The translations under genes and the position numbers were made by a program. A stretch of DNA of 64,000 nucleotides from Catellatospora coxensis. Its GTDB lineage: Bacteria > Actinomycetota > Actinomycetes > Mycobacteriales > Micromonosporaceae. The notes beneath the pieces are model-generated. The model searched no databases. It saw only the letters and a list, made by a program, of their open reading frames with translations, and had not been told where the DNA came from. The DNA is taken from assembly GCF_016862635.1 (NCBI RefSeq), contig NZ_BONI01000036.1:1-64000 (forward strand), given 5' to 3'. Shown here in pieces: positions 25,687 through 34,582 of this stretch (position 1 is the first letter of the stretch; every line of letters starts with the position of its first letter).

Positions 25687-27012
25687 TCAGCGCAGCACGG
25701 CGCCCGGGGGCGGGAGCACGGCGGCGGCCACGGCCGCGGCCAGCGGCTCCACCTCGTCGGCGCGCAGCGTCGCGATCGTGACCCGGATCCCGGCCCCGGC
25801 GGCGGTGCGGAACACGTGCCCCGGGGCCACCGCGAACCCGGCGTCCCGCAACGCGGTGACCACCCCGGTCTCGTCGGGCACCGGCACCCACACGTTGATC
25901 CCGGTCCGCCCGCTCGCCGCCACCCCCCGCCGGCGCAACGCCGCGACCAGGGCGTCCCGGCGCTCGTCGTACACCCGCCCGGCCGCCGCCACGGTGCGCT
26001 GCGCCGCCGGGTCCCGCCACAGCTCCAGCAGGGTCCGCTGGAGCAGCCCCGACACCCAGCCCGGCCCGAGCCGCAGCCGCCCCTCCACCCGCGACACCGT
26101 CTCCGGATCCCCGGCGAGCACGGCACAGCGCAGGTCGGGACCGTACGGCTTGCTGGCGCTGCGCAGGTAGGCCCAGTGCGCCCCGCCCGCGACCGGGTGC
26201 GACGGCACCGCGGCGAGCTCCCCGGCGTGGTCGTCCTCGATCACGAACACGTCGCGCAGCAGCGGCCGCAGCTCGGCCGCCCGCGCGGCGCTCACCGCGC
26301 CGCCGGTCGGGTTCTGCGCCCGCGTCGTGATCACCGCGGCGCGCGCACCGGCCGCGACGGCCGCGCGCACCCCGTCCGGCAGCGGCCCGTCGTCGTCGAC
26401 CGGCATGGACACCGGCACCAGGCCCTGCGCCGCGATCAGGTGCAGCAGCGCCGCCCAGCCGGGATCCTCGACGGCGACCTTGTCGCCGGGCCGCAGCCGC
26501 TCGCCGAGCAGCCGGTCGATCCCATCCAAAGCCCCACTGACCAGGGTGTACGCCGCACCGTCCGGCAACTCCGGCAACCGCGTCCGGGCGTATTCGAGCA
26601 GCTCGGGCAGCGGCCCGCCGTCCGCGTAGCGCAGCGGGGCCGCACCGGCGGCGAACGAGTCCGCCACGCGCCGCAGCACCGGGGCGAGGTCGGGCAGCAG
26701 GGCCGGGTACGGCTCGCCGTCGGAGAGGTCACGCATCCCCTCGGGCACGGCGCGCGCCGCCCGGCCGGTCGCGATCGGGGTCACCGGGCGCACCCGGGTG
26801 CCGCGGCGGCCCGCGGTCACCACGATGCCCCGGTCACGCAGCCGCTGGTAGGCGGCCGCGACGGTGGCCGGGCTGACGGACAGCTCCTCGGCCAGCGCCC
26901 GCACGCTGGGCAGCGCGTCCCCGGGCGCGAGCGCCCCGCGGCGCACGCCCTCCTCGACGCAGGACGCGATCGCCGTTGCCGTGCCCCCGGTGATCGGATA
27001 TCGTACTGACAC
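25687..27012 (-). CDS. MocR-type GntR regulator with aminotransferase-like domain
   Basis: This 441-residue transcription factor combines an N-terminal GntR winged helix (about 10-75; LPSVRALAEELSVSPATVAAAYQRL) with a fold-type I aminotransferase domain. The PLP-binding lysine K288 lies in RSASKPYGPDLRC, and NPTGG is also visible. MocR proteins bind PLP or an aminated ligand and usually control the divergent gene, here a pyridoxamine-oxidase-like/GNAT fusion 46 nt away. A perfect palindrome at 27024-27035 is a likely operator. The start is GTG 27012. Confidence 0.88.
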   Translation of the reverse strand: MSVRYPITGGTATAIASCVEEGVRRGALAPGDALPSVRALAEELSVSPATVAAAYQRLRDRGIVVTAGRRGTRVRPVTPIATGRAARAVPEGMRDLSDGEPYPALLPDLAPVLRRVADSFAAGAAPLRYADGGPLPELLEYARTRLPELPDGAAYTLVSGALDGIDRLLGERLRPGDKVAVEDPGWAALLHLIAAQGLVPVSMPVDDDGPLPDGVRAAVAAGARAAVITTRAQNPTGGAVSAARAAELRPLLRDVFVIEDDHAGELAAVPSHPVAGGAHWAYLRSASKPYGPDLRCAVLAGDPETVSRVEGRLRLGPGWVSGLLQRTLLELWRDPAAQRTVAAAGRVYDERRDALVAALRRRGVAASGRTGINVWVPVPDETGVVTALRDAGFAVAPGHVFRTAAGAGIRVTIATLRADEVEPLAAAVAAAVLPPPGAVLR

Positions 27013-27023
27013 AAAGGCAACTA

Positions 27024-27035
27024 TGTACTAGTACA
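27024..27035. promoter_or_regulatory. Candidate MocR operator
   Basis: TGTACTAGTACA is a perfect 12-bp palindrome in the middle of the 46-nt divergent intergenic region. A further GTAC at 27003-27006 repeats its half-site core. Confidence 0.5.
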
Positions 27036-27058
27036 GTATTCGAGTCAAGGAGGCGGGC

Positions 27059-28303
27059 GTGACCACCTACCCGCAGACCTCGCGCACCACCGCACTGCGG
27101 ATGCGCGAGCGCATGTCCTACGAGCGCAGCGCCGCGCACGCGATCCTCGACGAAGCCTGGCACTGCACCCTCTCCTTCGTGCTCGACGGCGAGCCCCGGG
27201 CGCTGCCCACCCTGCACATCCGCGTCGACGACACGCTCTACCTGCACGGCTCCAGCGGCGGCCGGATGGGTTTGCAGGCCCGCTCCGGCCTGCGCGTCGC
27301 CGCCTGCGTCACCCACCTGGACGGCCTGGTGCTGGCCCGCTCACAGTTCCACCACAGCGCCAACTACCGCTCGGTCATCGCGCACGGCACCGCCACCCTG
27401 GTCACCGACGAGCAGGAGAAGCTGCGCGTCTTCACGGCGCTGGCCGAGAAGATCGGCGAGGGCCACGCCGCCCGCACCCGTCCCCCGTCTGCCAAGGAAC
27501 TGGCCCAGACGGCGCTGCTCGCCCTCCCGCTCGACGAGGTCTCGGTGCGCGCCCGCACCGGCACCGCCGGCGACGACGAGGAAGACCTGTCCCTGCCGCA
27601 CTGGGCAGGCGTACTGCCGCTGCGGGTCGTCGCCGGCCCCGCCGAACCCGCGCCCGGCGTCACCGTGCCCGCCCCCGCCTACCTGCGCGCCGACCGCAGC
27701 CCCTGGCACGAGCCGGTGATGCTGCGCGGCTCCCTGGTCACCCTGGAACCGCTGGACATGTCCCACGTCGACGGCCTGTACGCCGCGGCCGGCAACGACG
27801 AGGAGGTGTGGCGCTGGCTGCACAACCCCGCCCCGCGCCACCGCGACGAGATGGCCGCCGTGGTCGCCGAGGCGCTGGCCATGCAGGCCCGCGGCGAGCG
27901 CGTCCCGTGGGTGCAGCGGTCCACCGCCACCGGCGAGATCCTCGGCACCACCTCCTACTACGCCGTCGACCCGGTACGCCGCCAGCTCGGCATCGGCCAC
28001 ACCTTCCTGGGCCGCAAGGCCTGGCGCACCGGCGTCAACAACGAGTCCAAGCTCCTCCTGCTCGTACGCGCCTTCGACGTCCTCGGCGCCGAGCGCGTCG
28101 AGTGGCACACCCACCACAACAACCTGCGCTCCCAGGCCGCCATCGCCCGCCTCGGCGCGCAGCGCGAGGGCGTCCTGCGCCATCACCGCATGCACCACGA
28201 CGGCCAGTGGCGCGACACCGTCACCTACTCCATGCTCGCCGCCGAATGGCCCGCCGCCCGCCACCACCTCGAAGGAAGGGCACCTGCACATCGCTCCGCG
28301 TAG
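27059..28303 (+). CDS. Pyridoxamine 5'-phosphate oxidase-like/GNAT fusion protein
   Basis: This 414-residue two-domain protein has an FMN-binding split barrel (about 15-200: ERSAAHAILDEAWHCTLSF, RVDDTLYLHGSSGGRM, DGLVLARSQFHHSANYRSV). A GNAT acetyltransferase domain (about 220-400) has LEPLDMSHVDGLYAA, GTTSYY and GHTFLGRKAWRTGVNNESK. AAGGAGG lies 6 nt before GTG 27059. It diverges from the MocR regulator. The last nine or so residues (EGRAPAHRSA) are encoded by D element copy 2, which supplies the stop codon. The substrate is unknown. Confidence 0.85.
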   Translation: MTTYPQTSRTTALRMRERMSYERSAAHAILDEAWHCTLSFVLDGEPRALPTLHIRVDDTLYLHGSSGGRMGLQARSGLRVAACVTHLDGLVLARSQFHHSANYRSVIAHGTATLVTDEQEKLRVFTALAEKIGEGHAARTRPPSAKELAQTALLALPLDEVSVRARTGTAGDDEEDLSLPHWAGVLPLRVVAGPAEPAPGVTVPAPAYLRADRSPWHEPVMLRGSLVTLEPLDMSHVDGLYAAAGNDEEVWRWLHNPAPRHRDEMAAVVAEALAMQARGERVPWVQRSTATGEILGTTSYYAVDPVRRQLGIGHTFLGRKAWRTGVNNESKLLLLVRAFDVLGAERVEWHTHHNNLRSQAAIARLGAQREGVLRHHRMHHDGQWRDTVTYSMLAAEWPAARHHLEGRAPAHRSA

Positions 28304-28321
28304 CGGAAGGGCACCTTCTTA
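28272..28321 (+). repeat. D element, copy 2 (50 nt), overlapping a gene end
   Basis: It starts AAGGAAGGGCACCT and ends GGAAGGGCACCTTCTTA. Unlike copy 1, both arms carry the centre GCA in the same orientation, so three central pairs of the hairpin are lost. Its first part is translated as the C-terminus of the preceding gene. Confidence 0.8.
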
Positions 28322-28350
28322 ACGTGGCACCCGCCGTGAGCTGCGGTGTC

Positions 28351-28407
28351 GTCCGCGATGGCGGGCCGGCGCGGGCACGGCCTCCGCGCCGGCCCGCCAT
28401 CGCGGAC
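28351..28407. terminator. 24-bp perfect hairpin upstream of the LysE-family gene
   Basis: Positions 28351-28374 (GTCCGCGATGGCGGGCC...) pair perfectly with 28384-28407 around a 9-nt loop. It lies about 50 nt after the preceding stop codon and is probably its terminator. A second palindrome, CCGGAATTCCGG, follows at about 28425. The rest of 28304-28540 holds no gene. Confidence 0.7.
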
Positions 28408-28540
28408 TCGACCGAACCCCGGCGGCCGGAATTCCGGCGGATTCTCGCCGCCGGGCGGGCTCGCGGGTGACGTAGGGCACTGCCCGAGGTGGCCTATCGG
28501 ACGAGGTAGGGAACGGGTCGGGCACGAGAGGATGTAAGGC

Positions 28541-29197
28541 ATGCTCGGCGTTACAGACCTTTACACCTATGTGCTCGGCACGATCGCGATCGTCCTGCTG
28601 CCCGGCCCGAACTCCCTGTACGTGCTGGCCGTCGCGGCCCGTCGCGGCGTGCGCCAGGGCTACCGCGGGGCGATGGGCGTCTTCTGCGGCGACGGCGTGC
28701 TCATGCTGGTCTCGGCGGCCGGCATGGCGTCCCTGCTGCGCGCGGTGCCCGCACTGTTCATGGTCGTCAAGTACGCCGGTGCCGCGTACCTCGGCTTCGT
28801 CGGCGTGAAGATGCTGTACGGCGCGATCCGCGGCTGGCGCGACCGCTCCGCGGGCCGGGTCGCGACGGAGACGCCCGAACCCGAGCCGAAGGCGGAGAAC
28901 GCGTTCCGGCGGGCGTTCACGATCAGCCTGATGAACCCGAAGGCGATCCTGTTCTTCGTCTCGTTCTTCATCCAGTTCGTCGACCCGGGGTACGCCTACC
29001 CCGCCGTGTCGTTCCTGCTGCTGGCGATCATCGTGCAGATCTGCAGCGCCCTCTACCTCAGCGCGCTGATCTTCAGCGGCAACCGGCTGGCCGCCGCGTT
29101 CCGCAGCCGGCGCCGGCTGGCCGCGGCCGGCACCAGCGCCATCGGCGCCCTGTTCGTCGGCTTCGGCGCCAAACTCGCCACCTCATCCCTGAGCTGA
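28541..29197 (+). CDS. LysE/RhtB family amino acid exporter
   Basis: This 218-residue membrane protein has about six helices and the family motif LPGPNSLYVLAVAARRG. A charged, Pro/Glu-rich loop (about 105-122) splits the two halves. FRRAFTISLMNPKAILFF is the conserved second-half motif. It resembles the LeuE/RhtB branch, which exports leucine or homoserine-type amino acids; the substrate here is inferred only at family level. It ends at a convergent junction marked by F element copy 2. Confidence 0.88.
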   Translation: MLGVTDLYTYVLGTIAIVLLPGPNSLYVLAVAARRGVRQGYRGAMGVFCGDGVLMLVSAAGMASLLRAVPALFMVVKYAGAAYLGFVGVKMLYGAIRGWRDRSAGRVATETPEPEPKAENAFRRAFTISLMNPKAILFFVSFFIQFVDPGYAYPAVSFLLLAIIVQICSALYLSALIFSGNRLAAAFRSRRRLAAAGTSAIGALFVGFGAKLATSSLS

Positions 29198-29259
29198 CCG
29201 CCCCCGCGCACCCCCGACGGCACCCCGACGGTCGCGCCGCCGTCGCGTCCCGTACCCGC

Positions 29260-29324
29260 AAAGACGTTGGCCTATCCCATCGAAAATCGGCGACCCAAAG
29301 TCGATGTGATAGGCCAACGTCTAT
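29260..29324. repeat. F element, copy 2 (65 nt)
   Basis: The arms contain GACGTTGGCCTATC and GATAGGCCAACGTC, with one mismatch farther in. The core ends AAAGTCGAT as in copy 3. It lies between the convergent LysE and 29404-29778 genes. Confidence 0.82.
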
Positions 29325-29403
29325 GAAAAGGGCGGCGCCGACGTCCACAAAAAACGGCGGTCGGCTCGAGGGCCGGTCGCGCGTCGACGGGGCTGGGCGG
29401 GGC

Positions 29404-29778
29404 TCAGGCGATGGCCGGCTCCGGGATCAGCAGGTCATGGCGGCCGAGGTCGCGGATGATGTCGTTGACCACCCACACGTCGACGTGCGCGGGGCGCGCG
29501 TGCGTGTGCGGGTGCCGGGCGTCGCGGTTGCGCACCACGAAGTAGTGCACGGCCGCGCGCACCCGGGCGCGGTCGACGGCGCTGGCGCGCACGGTGTCGC
29601 GGATCAGCTGGCGCAGGTGCGCCGCGATGCGCTCGGCCAGGGCCAGTTCGTGGCCGGAGTGCTGGGACTGGCCCGCCTGCAGCCGGGCGAGGTGCCCGTC
29701 GAGCTGGCGCAGCAGGACGTCCGATTCGTGGCGGCTGTTCTTCCTGTCGACTGCCGGTGTGGTCTGTCGTTCGGTCAT
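29404..29778 (-). CDS. Hypothetical protein
   Basis: I do not firmly recognise this 124-residue protein. It is soluble and His/Arg-rich. A helical N-terminal half (VLLRQLDGHLARLQAGQ) precedes RVRAAVHYFVVRNRD...VDVWVVNDIIRDLGRHDLL. The second part faintly recalls YkvA-like proteins with an AV.YF....D pattern, but the match is weak. ATG 29778 has GGAGGGTG upstream at good spacing, supporting it as a real gene. It diverges from lhr. Confidence 0.65.
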   Translation of the reverse strand: MTERQTTPAVDRKNSRHESDVLLRQLDGHLARLQAGQSQHSGHELALAERIAAHLRQLIRDTVRASAVDRARVRAAVHYFVVRNRDARHPHTHARPAHVDVWVVNDIIRDLGRHDLLIPEPAIA

Positions 29779-29994
29779 GCTCACCCTCCGCACACCGTGT
29801 TCGATGGACTACTCATCGTGAGCAAGACGGTACGTGATTCGGGCGCATCCGGGCAAGACTCCCAACGAAACCGTCTCACTCACTGGGCCTACCCCCGCGG
29901 GGCGTGTGGTTAACGCCTCACCTGCGGCATCACCCGTACGAGACGCGAAACGTGTGCCAGGCGATTGTCGGTGGCGGGGGGCAGGATGGTCGTG

Positions 29995-32900
29995 ATGAAC
30001 ACGCCCGCCGCCCCGTTCGGCCCTGCCACGCAGGCCTGGTTCGACGCGGCCTTCGCCGCCCCCACCCCGGCCCAGGCGGGCGCCTGGAAGGCCGTCAGCG
30101 CCGGTGACCACGCCCTGGTGGTGGCCCCGACGGGCTCCGGCAAGACGCTGGCGGCGTTCCTGTGGGCGCTGGACCGGCTCGCCCACGAGCCGCTGCCCGA
30201 GGACCCGACCCGGCGCTGCCGCGTGCTCTACGTCAGCCCGCTCAAGGCGCTGGCCGTGGACGTCGAGCGCAACCTGCGCACCCCGCTCACCGGCATCCGG
30301 CACGCCGCGGCCCGGCTCGGCCTGGCCGAACCGGACATCACGGTCGGCATGCGTACGGGCGACACACCCGTGGAGGAACGCCGCACCTTCCACCGGCGGC
30401 CCCCGGACATCCTCATCACCACCCCCGAGTCGCTGTTCCTGCTGCTCACCTCGCAGGCGCGGGACTCCCTGCGCGGCGTCGAGACGGTGATCGTCGACGA
30501 GGTGCACGCGGTCACCGGCACCAAGCGCGGCGCGCACCTGGCCCTGTCCCTGGAGCGGCTGGACGCCCTGCTGACGAAACCCGCGCAGCGGATCGGCCTG
30601 TCCGCCACGGTCGAGCCGGTCGAGGCGGCGGCGCAGTTCCTCGGCGGGGCCGCGCCGGTGCACGTGGTGCAGCCGAAGTCCGCCAAGACCATCGAGGTCA
30701 GCGTCGAGGTGCCGGTCGAGGACATGACCGCGCTCGACGAGGGCCACGCCGACGACGAGGGCCCGCGCCGGGCCTCGATCTGGCCCGCCGTCGAGGAGCG
30801 GGTGTACGAGCTGATCGGCGAGCACCGCAGCACCATCGTGTTCACCAACTCCCGCCGCGGCGCGGAGCGCCTCTGCGCCCGGCTCAACGAGCTGGCGGCC
30901 GAGCGGCTGGTCACGGCCGTGCCGCCGCCCGCGCAGATCATGGCCCAGTCCGGCGCGTCGTACGGGGCCGCGCCGCAGATCGCCCGCGCGCACCACGGCT
31001 CGGTCTCCAAGGAGGAGCGCAAGCAGATCGAGGAGGAGCTGAAGTCCGGGCGGCTGCCCGCCGTGGTGGCCACCTCCAGCCTCGAACTCGGCATCGACAT
31101 GGGCGCGGTCGACCTGGTCGTGCAGGTCGGCGCGCCGCCCAGCGTGGCCGCCGGGCTGCAGCGGGTGGGCCGGGCCGGGCACCAGGTCGGCGCGGTCTCG
31201 CGTGGCGTGGTGTTCCCGACGCACCGCGGCGACCTGCTGTCCTGCGCCGTGGTCGCGGGCCGGATGACCGGCGGCAAGCTGGAGCCGCTGGCCTTCCCGC
31301 ACAGCCCGCTGGACGTGCTCGCCCAGCACATCGTGGCGATGACGGCGCTGGACGAGTGGACCGTCGCGGAGCTGGCGACGCTGGTGCGCCGGGCCGCGCC
31401 GTTCGCCGCGCTGCCCGAGTCGGCGCTGCACGCGGTGCTGGACATGCTGGCCGGGCGCTACCCGTCGACGGCCTTCGCCGAGCTGCGCCCGCGCATCGTC
31501 TGGGACCGCGCCGCCGACAAGCTCACCGGCCGCCCCGGCAACCAGCGCCTGGCGGTCACCTCCGGCGGCACCATCCCCGACCGCGGCCTGTTCGGCGTGT
31601 TCCTGGCGGGTTCGGAGAAGGCGTCGCGGGTCGGCGAGCTGGACGAGGAGATGGTGTACGAGTCCCGCGTCGGCGACGTCTTCGCGCTCGGCACCAGCTC
31701 CTGGCGCATCGAGGACATCACGCCCGACCGGGTGCTGGTCTCCCCCGCCCCGGGCCAGCCCGCCCGGCTGCCCTTCTGGAAGGGCGACCAGGCGGGGCGG
31801 CCGGTCGCGCTCGGCAAGGCGCTGGGCGCGTTCCTGCGTAACCCGTCCGGGCTGGAGAATCTCGACCCGTCCGCCGTCGGCAACCTCACGGCGTACCTGG
31901 AGGAGCAGCGGGCGGCGACCCGGCACCTGCCGGACGACCGGACCGTGCTGGTCGAGCGCTTCCGCGACGAGCTGGGCGACTGGCGCATCGTGCTGCACAA
32001 CGTGCTCGGCGCGCCGGTCAACGCCCCGTGGGCGCTGGCCATCGGGCAGCGGCTGCGCGAGCGGTACGGCGTCGACGCGCAGGTGCACGCCGCCGACGAC
32101 GGCATCGTGATCCGGCTGCCGGAGACCGCCGAGGAGCCGCCGGGCGCGGACCTGTTCGCCTTCGACGCCGACGAGATCGAGCCGCTGGTCGCCGAGACGG
32201 TCGGCGGCTCGGCGCTGTTCGCGTCCCGGTTCCGCGAGTGCGCGGCCCGCTCGCTGCTGCTGCCGCGCCGCGACCCGGGCCGGCGGCAGCCGCTGTGGCA
32301 GCAGCGCCAGCGCGCCGCCCAGCTGCTCGACGTGGCCCGGGAGTACCCGGACTTCCCGGTGACCCTGGAGGCGGCCCGGGAGTGCCTGCGCGACGTGTTC
32401 GACCTGCCGTCGCTGTCGGCGATGATGCGCGACATCGCCGCCCGGAAGATCCGCATGGTCGAGGTGGCCACGCCGCAGCCGTCGCCGTTCGCCCGCTCGC
32501 TGCTGTTCGGCTACGTGGGCGCGTTCCTGTACGGCGAGGACACCCCGCTGGCGGAGCGCCGGGCGGCCGCGCTGTCCCTGGACCCGACGCTGCTCGGCGA
32601 GCTGCTGGGCCGGGTGGAGCTGCGCGAGCTGCTGGACCCCGAGGTCATCGAGGCGACCGCGCTGCGGCTGCGCTGGGCCGACCGGCGGGTGCGCGACGCC
32701 GAGGACACCGTCGAACTGCTGCGCCAGCTCGGCGACCTGTCCCCCGGCGAGCTGACCGAGCGCGGCGTGGAGCCCGGCTGGCTCGACGAGCTGGCCCGCA
32801 CCGGCCGCGTCCTGGCGGTCCGGGTCGCCGGTCAGGAGCGCTACATCATCACCGAGGACGCCGGCCGCTACCGCGACGCCCTCGGCGTGGCCCTGCCGCC

Positions 32901-34440
32901 GGGCCTGCCCGCCGCGTACACGGCCGCGGTCGCCGATCCCCTGCTCGACCTGATCGGCCGGTACGCGCGCACCAACGGCCCGTTCCGGGCCGACGACTGC
33001 GCGATCCGGTTCGGGCTGGGCGTCGCGGTGGTCGAGCACACGCTGCGGCGGCTGTCCGCCTCGGGGCGGCTGGTGCAGGGCGAGTTCACCGCGTCCTCGG
33101 ACGGCGGCTTCATCGAATGGTGCGACGCGGAGGTGCTGCGCACCCTGCGGCGGCGCAGCCTGGCCGCGCTGCGCAAGGAGATCGAGCCGGTGCCGCCGGA
33201 GGTGCTGGGGCGCTTCCTGCCGGCCTGGCAGCACATCGGGCGGCGCAGCGAAGGCATCGACGCGGTCGCCGCCGCCATCGACCAGATCCAGGGTGTGCCG
33301 GTGCCCGCCTCGGCCCTGGAGCGCCTGGTGCTGCCCGCGCGGGTCGCCGACTACCGGCCCTCCTACCTGGACGAACTGTGCGCCACCGGCGAGGTCGTCT
33401 GGGCCGGCGCGGGGCCGATCGGCGGCAACGACGGCTGGATCGTGCTGGCCTTCGCCGACGCCGCCCCGCTGCTGCTGCCCCCGCCCACCGAACTCGCCCG
33501 GACGGGGGTGCACGAGTCGCTGCTGTCGGCACTCGGCGGTGGCGCGCTGTTCTTCCGGCAGCTCGCCGACCAGATCGAAGCCGAGCACGACGAGCTGCTG
33601 TCCGCGCTGTGGGACCTGGTCTGGGCCGGGCTGGTCGGCAACGACACGCTCGCCCCGGTGCGGGCGCGGCTGTCCGGCGGCGGCGCGCACCGGGCCAAAC
33701 CCACGCCCGGCCGGGCCCGCTACCGGCGGCCCAGCCTGACCGGGGGCCGTTCCCTGGCCGCCGCCAGGGGACCGGCGCACCTGCCCGCGGCGGCGGGCCG
33801 CTGGCACGCGCTCGGCGAGCGGGACACCGACCCGACCGCGCGGGCCGCGGCCCTGGCCGACGCGCTGCTGGAACGGTACGGCGTGGTGATCCGGGGCGCG
33901 GTCGCCGCCGAGAACCAGCCCGGCGGGTTCGCCGCCGTGTACCCGGTGCTGGCCGCCCTGGAGGACCGGGGCGCGGCCCGGCGCGGCTACTTCGTGGAAG
34001 GGCTGGGCGCGGCCCAGTTCGCGCTGCCCGGGGCGGTGGACCGGCTGCGCTCGTACGCCGACACCCGCGACGGCTCCCCTCGCGCCCTGGTGCTGGCCGC
34101 CACCGACCCCGCCAACCCGTACGGCGCCGCACTGCCCTGGCCGCACACCGCCGAGGGCCACCGCCCCGGCCGCAAGGCGGGCGCCCTGGTCGTCCTGGTC
34201 TCCGGCGCGCTCGCCCTGTACGTCGAGCGCGGCGGGCGCACCCTGCTGTCCTTCAGCGACGACGAGTCGGTCATGGCCGCCGCGGCGGCGTCGCTCACCG
34301 AAGCGGTGACCAGCGGCGCGCTCGGGCCGCTGACCGTGGAACGGGCCGACGGCGAGTCCGTCACCGGCAGCCCGCTGGGCGCGGCGCTGGAGGCGGCGGG
34401 TTTCCGGATCACCCCGCGCGGGCTGCGGTTACGTGGCTGA
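29995..34440 (+). CDS. lhr: Lhr-type ATP-dependent DNA helicase
   Basis: This large superfamily 2 helicase of 1481 residues has the length of actinobacterial Lhr. Walker A is APTGSGKT (44-51), the Walker B box is DEVH (168-171) and motif III is LSAT. The second RecA domain includes VATSSLELGIDMGAVDLVVQVGAPPSVAAGLQRVGRAGH. The C-terminal half carries the winged helix and Lhr core domains, needed for 3'-5' translocation and possibly RNA:DNA unwinding. I chose ATG 29995 (AGGATGG 6 nt upstream); ATG 29986 is in frame. In mycobacteria Lhr is linked to repair of interstrand crosslinks. Confidence 0.93.
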   Translation: MNTPAAPFGPATQAWFDAAFAAPTPAQAGAWKAVSAGDHALVVAPTGSGKTLAAFLWALDRLAHEPLPEDPTRRCRVLYVSPLKALAVDVERNLRTPLTGIRHAAARLGLAEPDITVGMRTGDTPVEERRTFHRRPPDILITTPESLFLLLTSQARDSLRGVETVIVDEVHAVTGTKRGAHLALSLERLDALLTKPAQRIGLSATVEPVEAAAQFLGGAAPVHVVQPKSAKTIEVSVEVPVEDMTALDEGHADDEGPRRASIWPAVEERVYELIGEHRSTIVFTNSRRGAERLCARLNELAAERLVTAVPPPAQIMAQSGASYGAAPQIARAHHGSVSKEERKQIEEELKSGRLPAVVATSSLELGIDMGAVDLVVQVGAPPSVAAGLQRVGRAGHQVGAVSRGVVFPTHRGDLLSCAVVAGRMTGGKLEPLAFPHSPLDVLAQHIVAMTALDEWTVAELATLVRRAAPFAALPESALHAVLDMLAGRYPSTAFAELRPRIVWDRAADKLTGRPGNQRLAVTSGGTIPDRGLFGVFLAGSEKASRVGELDEEMVYESRVGDVFALGTSSWRIEDITPDRVLVSPAPGQPARLPFWKGDQAGRPVALGKALGAFLRNPSGLENLDPSAVGNLTAYLEEQRAATRHLPDDRTVLVERFRDELGDWRIVLHNVLGAPVNAPWALAIGQRLRERYGVDAQVHAADDGIVIRLPETAEEPPGADLFAFDADEIEPLVAETVGGSALFASRFRECAARSLLLPRRDPGRRQPLWQQRQRAAQLLDVAREYPDFPVTLEAARECLRDVFDLPSLSAMMRDIAARKIRMVEVATPQPSPFARSLLFGYVGAFLYGEDTPLAERRAAALSLDPTLLGELLGRVELRELLDPEVIEATALRLRWADRRVRDAEDTVELLRQLGDLSPGELTERGVEPGWLDELARTGRVLAVRVAGQERYIITEDAGRYRDALGVALPPGLPAAYTAAVADPLLDLIGRYARTNGPFRADDCAIRFGLGVAVVEHTLRRLSASGRLVQGEFTASSDGGFIEWCDAEVLRTLRRRSLAALRKEIEPVPPEVLGRFLPAWQHIGRRSEGIDAVAAAIDQIQGVPVPASALERLVLPARVADYRPSYLDELCATGEVVWAGAGPIGGNDGWIVLAFADAAPLLLPPPTELARTGVHESLLSALGGGALFFRQLADQIEAEHDELLSALWDLVWAGLVGNDTLAPVRARLSGGGAHRAKPTPGRARYRRPSLTGGRSLAAARGPAHLPAAAGRWHALGERDTDPTARAAALADALLERYGVVIRGAVAAENQPGGFAAVYPVLAALEDRGAARRGYFVEGLGAAQFALPGAVDRLRSYADTRDGSPRALVLAATDPANPYGAALPWPHTAEGHRPGRKAGALVVLVSGALALYVERGGRTLLSFSDDESVMAAAAASLTEAVTSGALGPLTVERADGESVTGSPLGAALEAAGFRITPRGLRLRG

Positions 34441-34582
34441 CAACCGGCTCTCCGAGCACCCGGGTGGGCTGCGCCTACGCGTCTGAGGGCGGTCCCCGAG
34501 GCGGCCGTCAGGGAAATACCCGGGAAACCCGTGTCGGATTCGCGCTGGCGGGTCGCCCCGCGCCGGTGGCATGCTGCGGTTC

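Noticed and set aside
29809-34161. 1450-residue open frame on the minus strand
   Set aside because: It is antisense to lhr along its whole length. The composition is Arg/Gly/Ala/Val noise typical of GC-rich shadow frames and no domain is visible.
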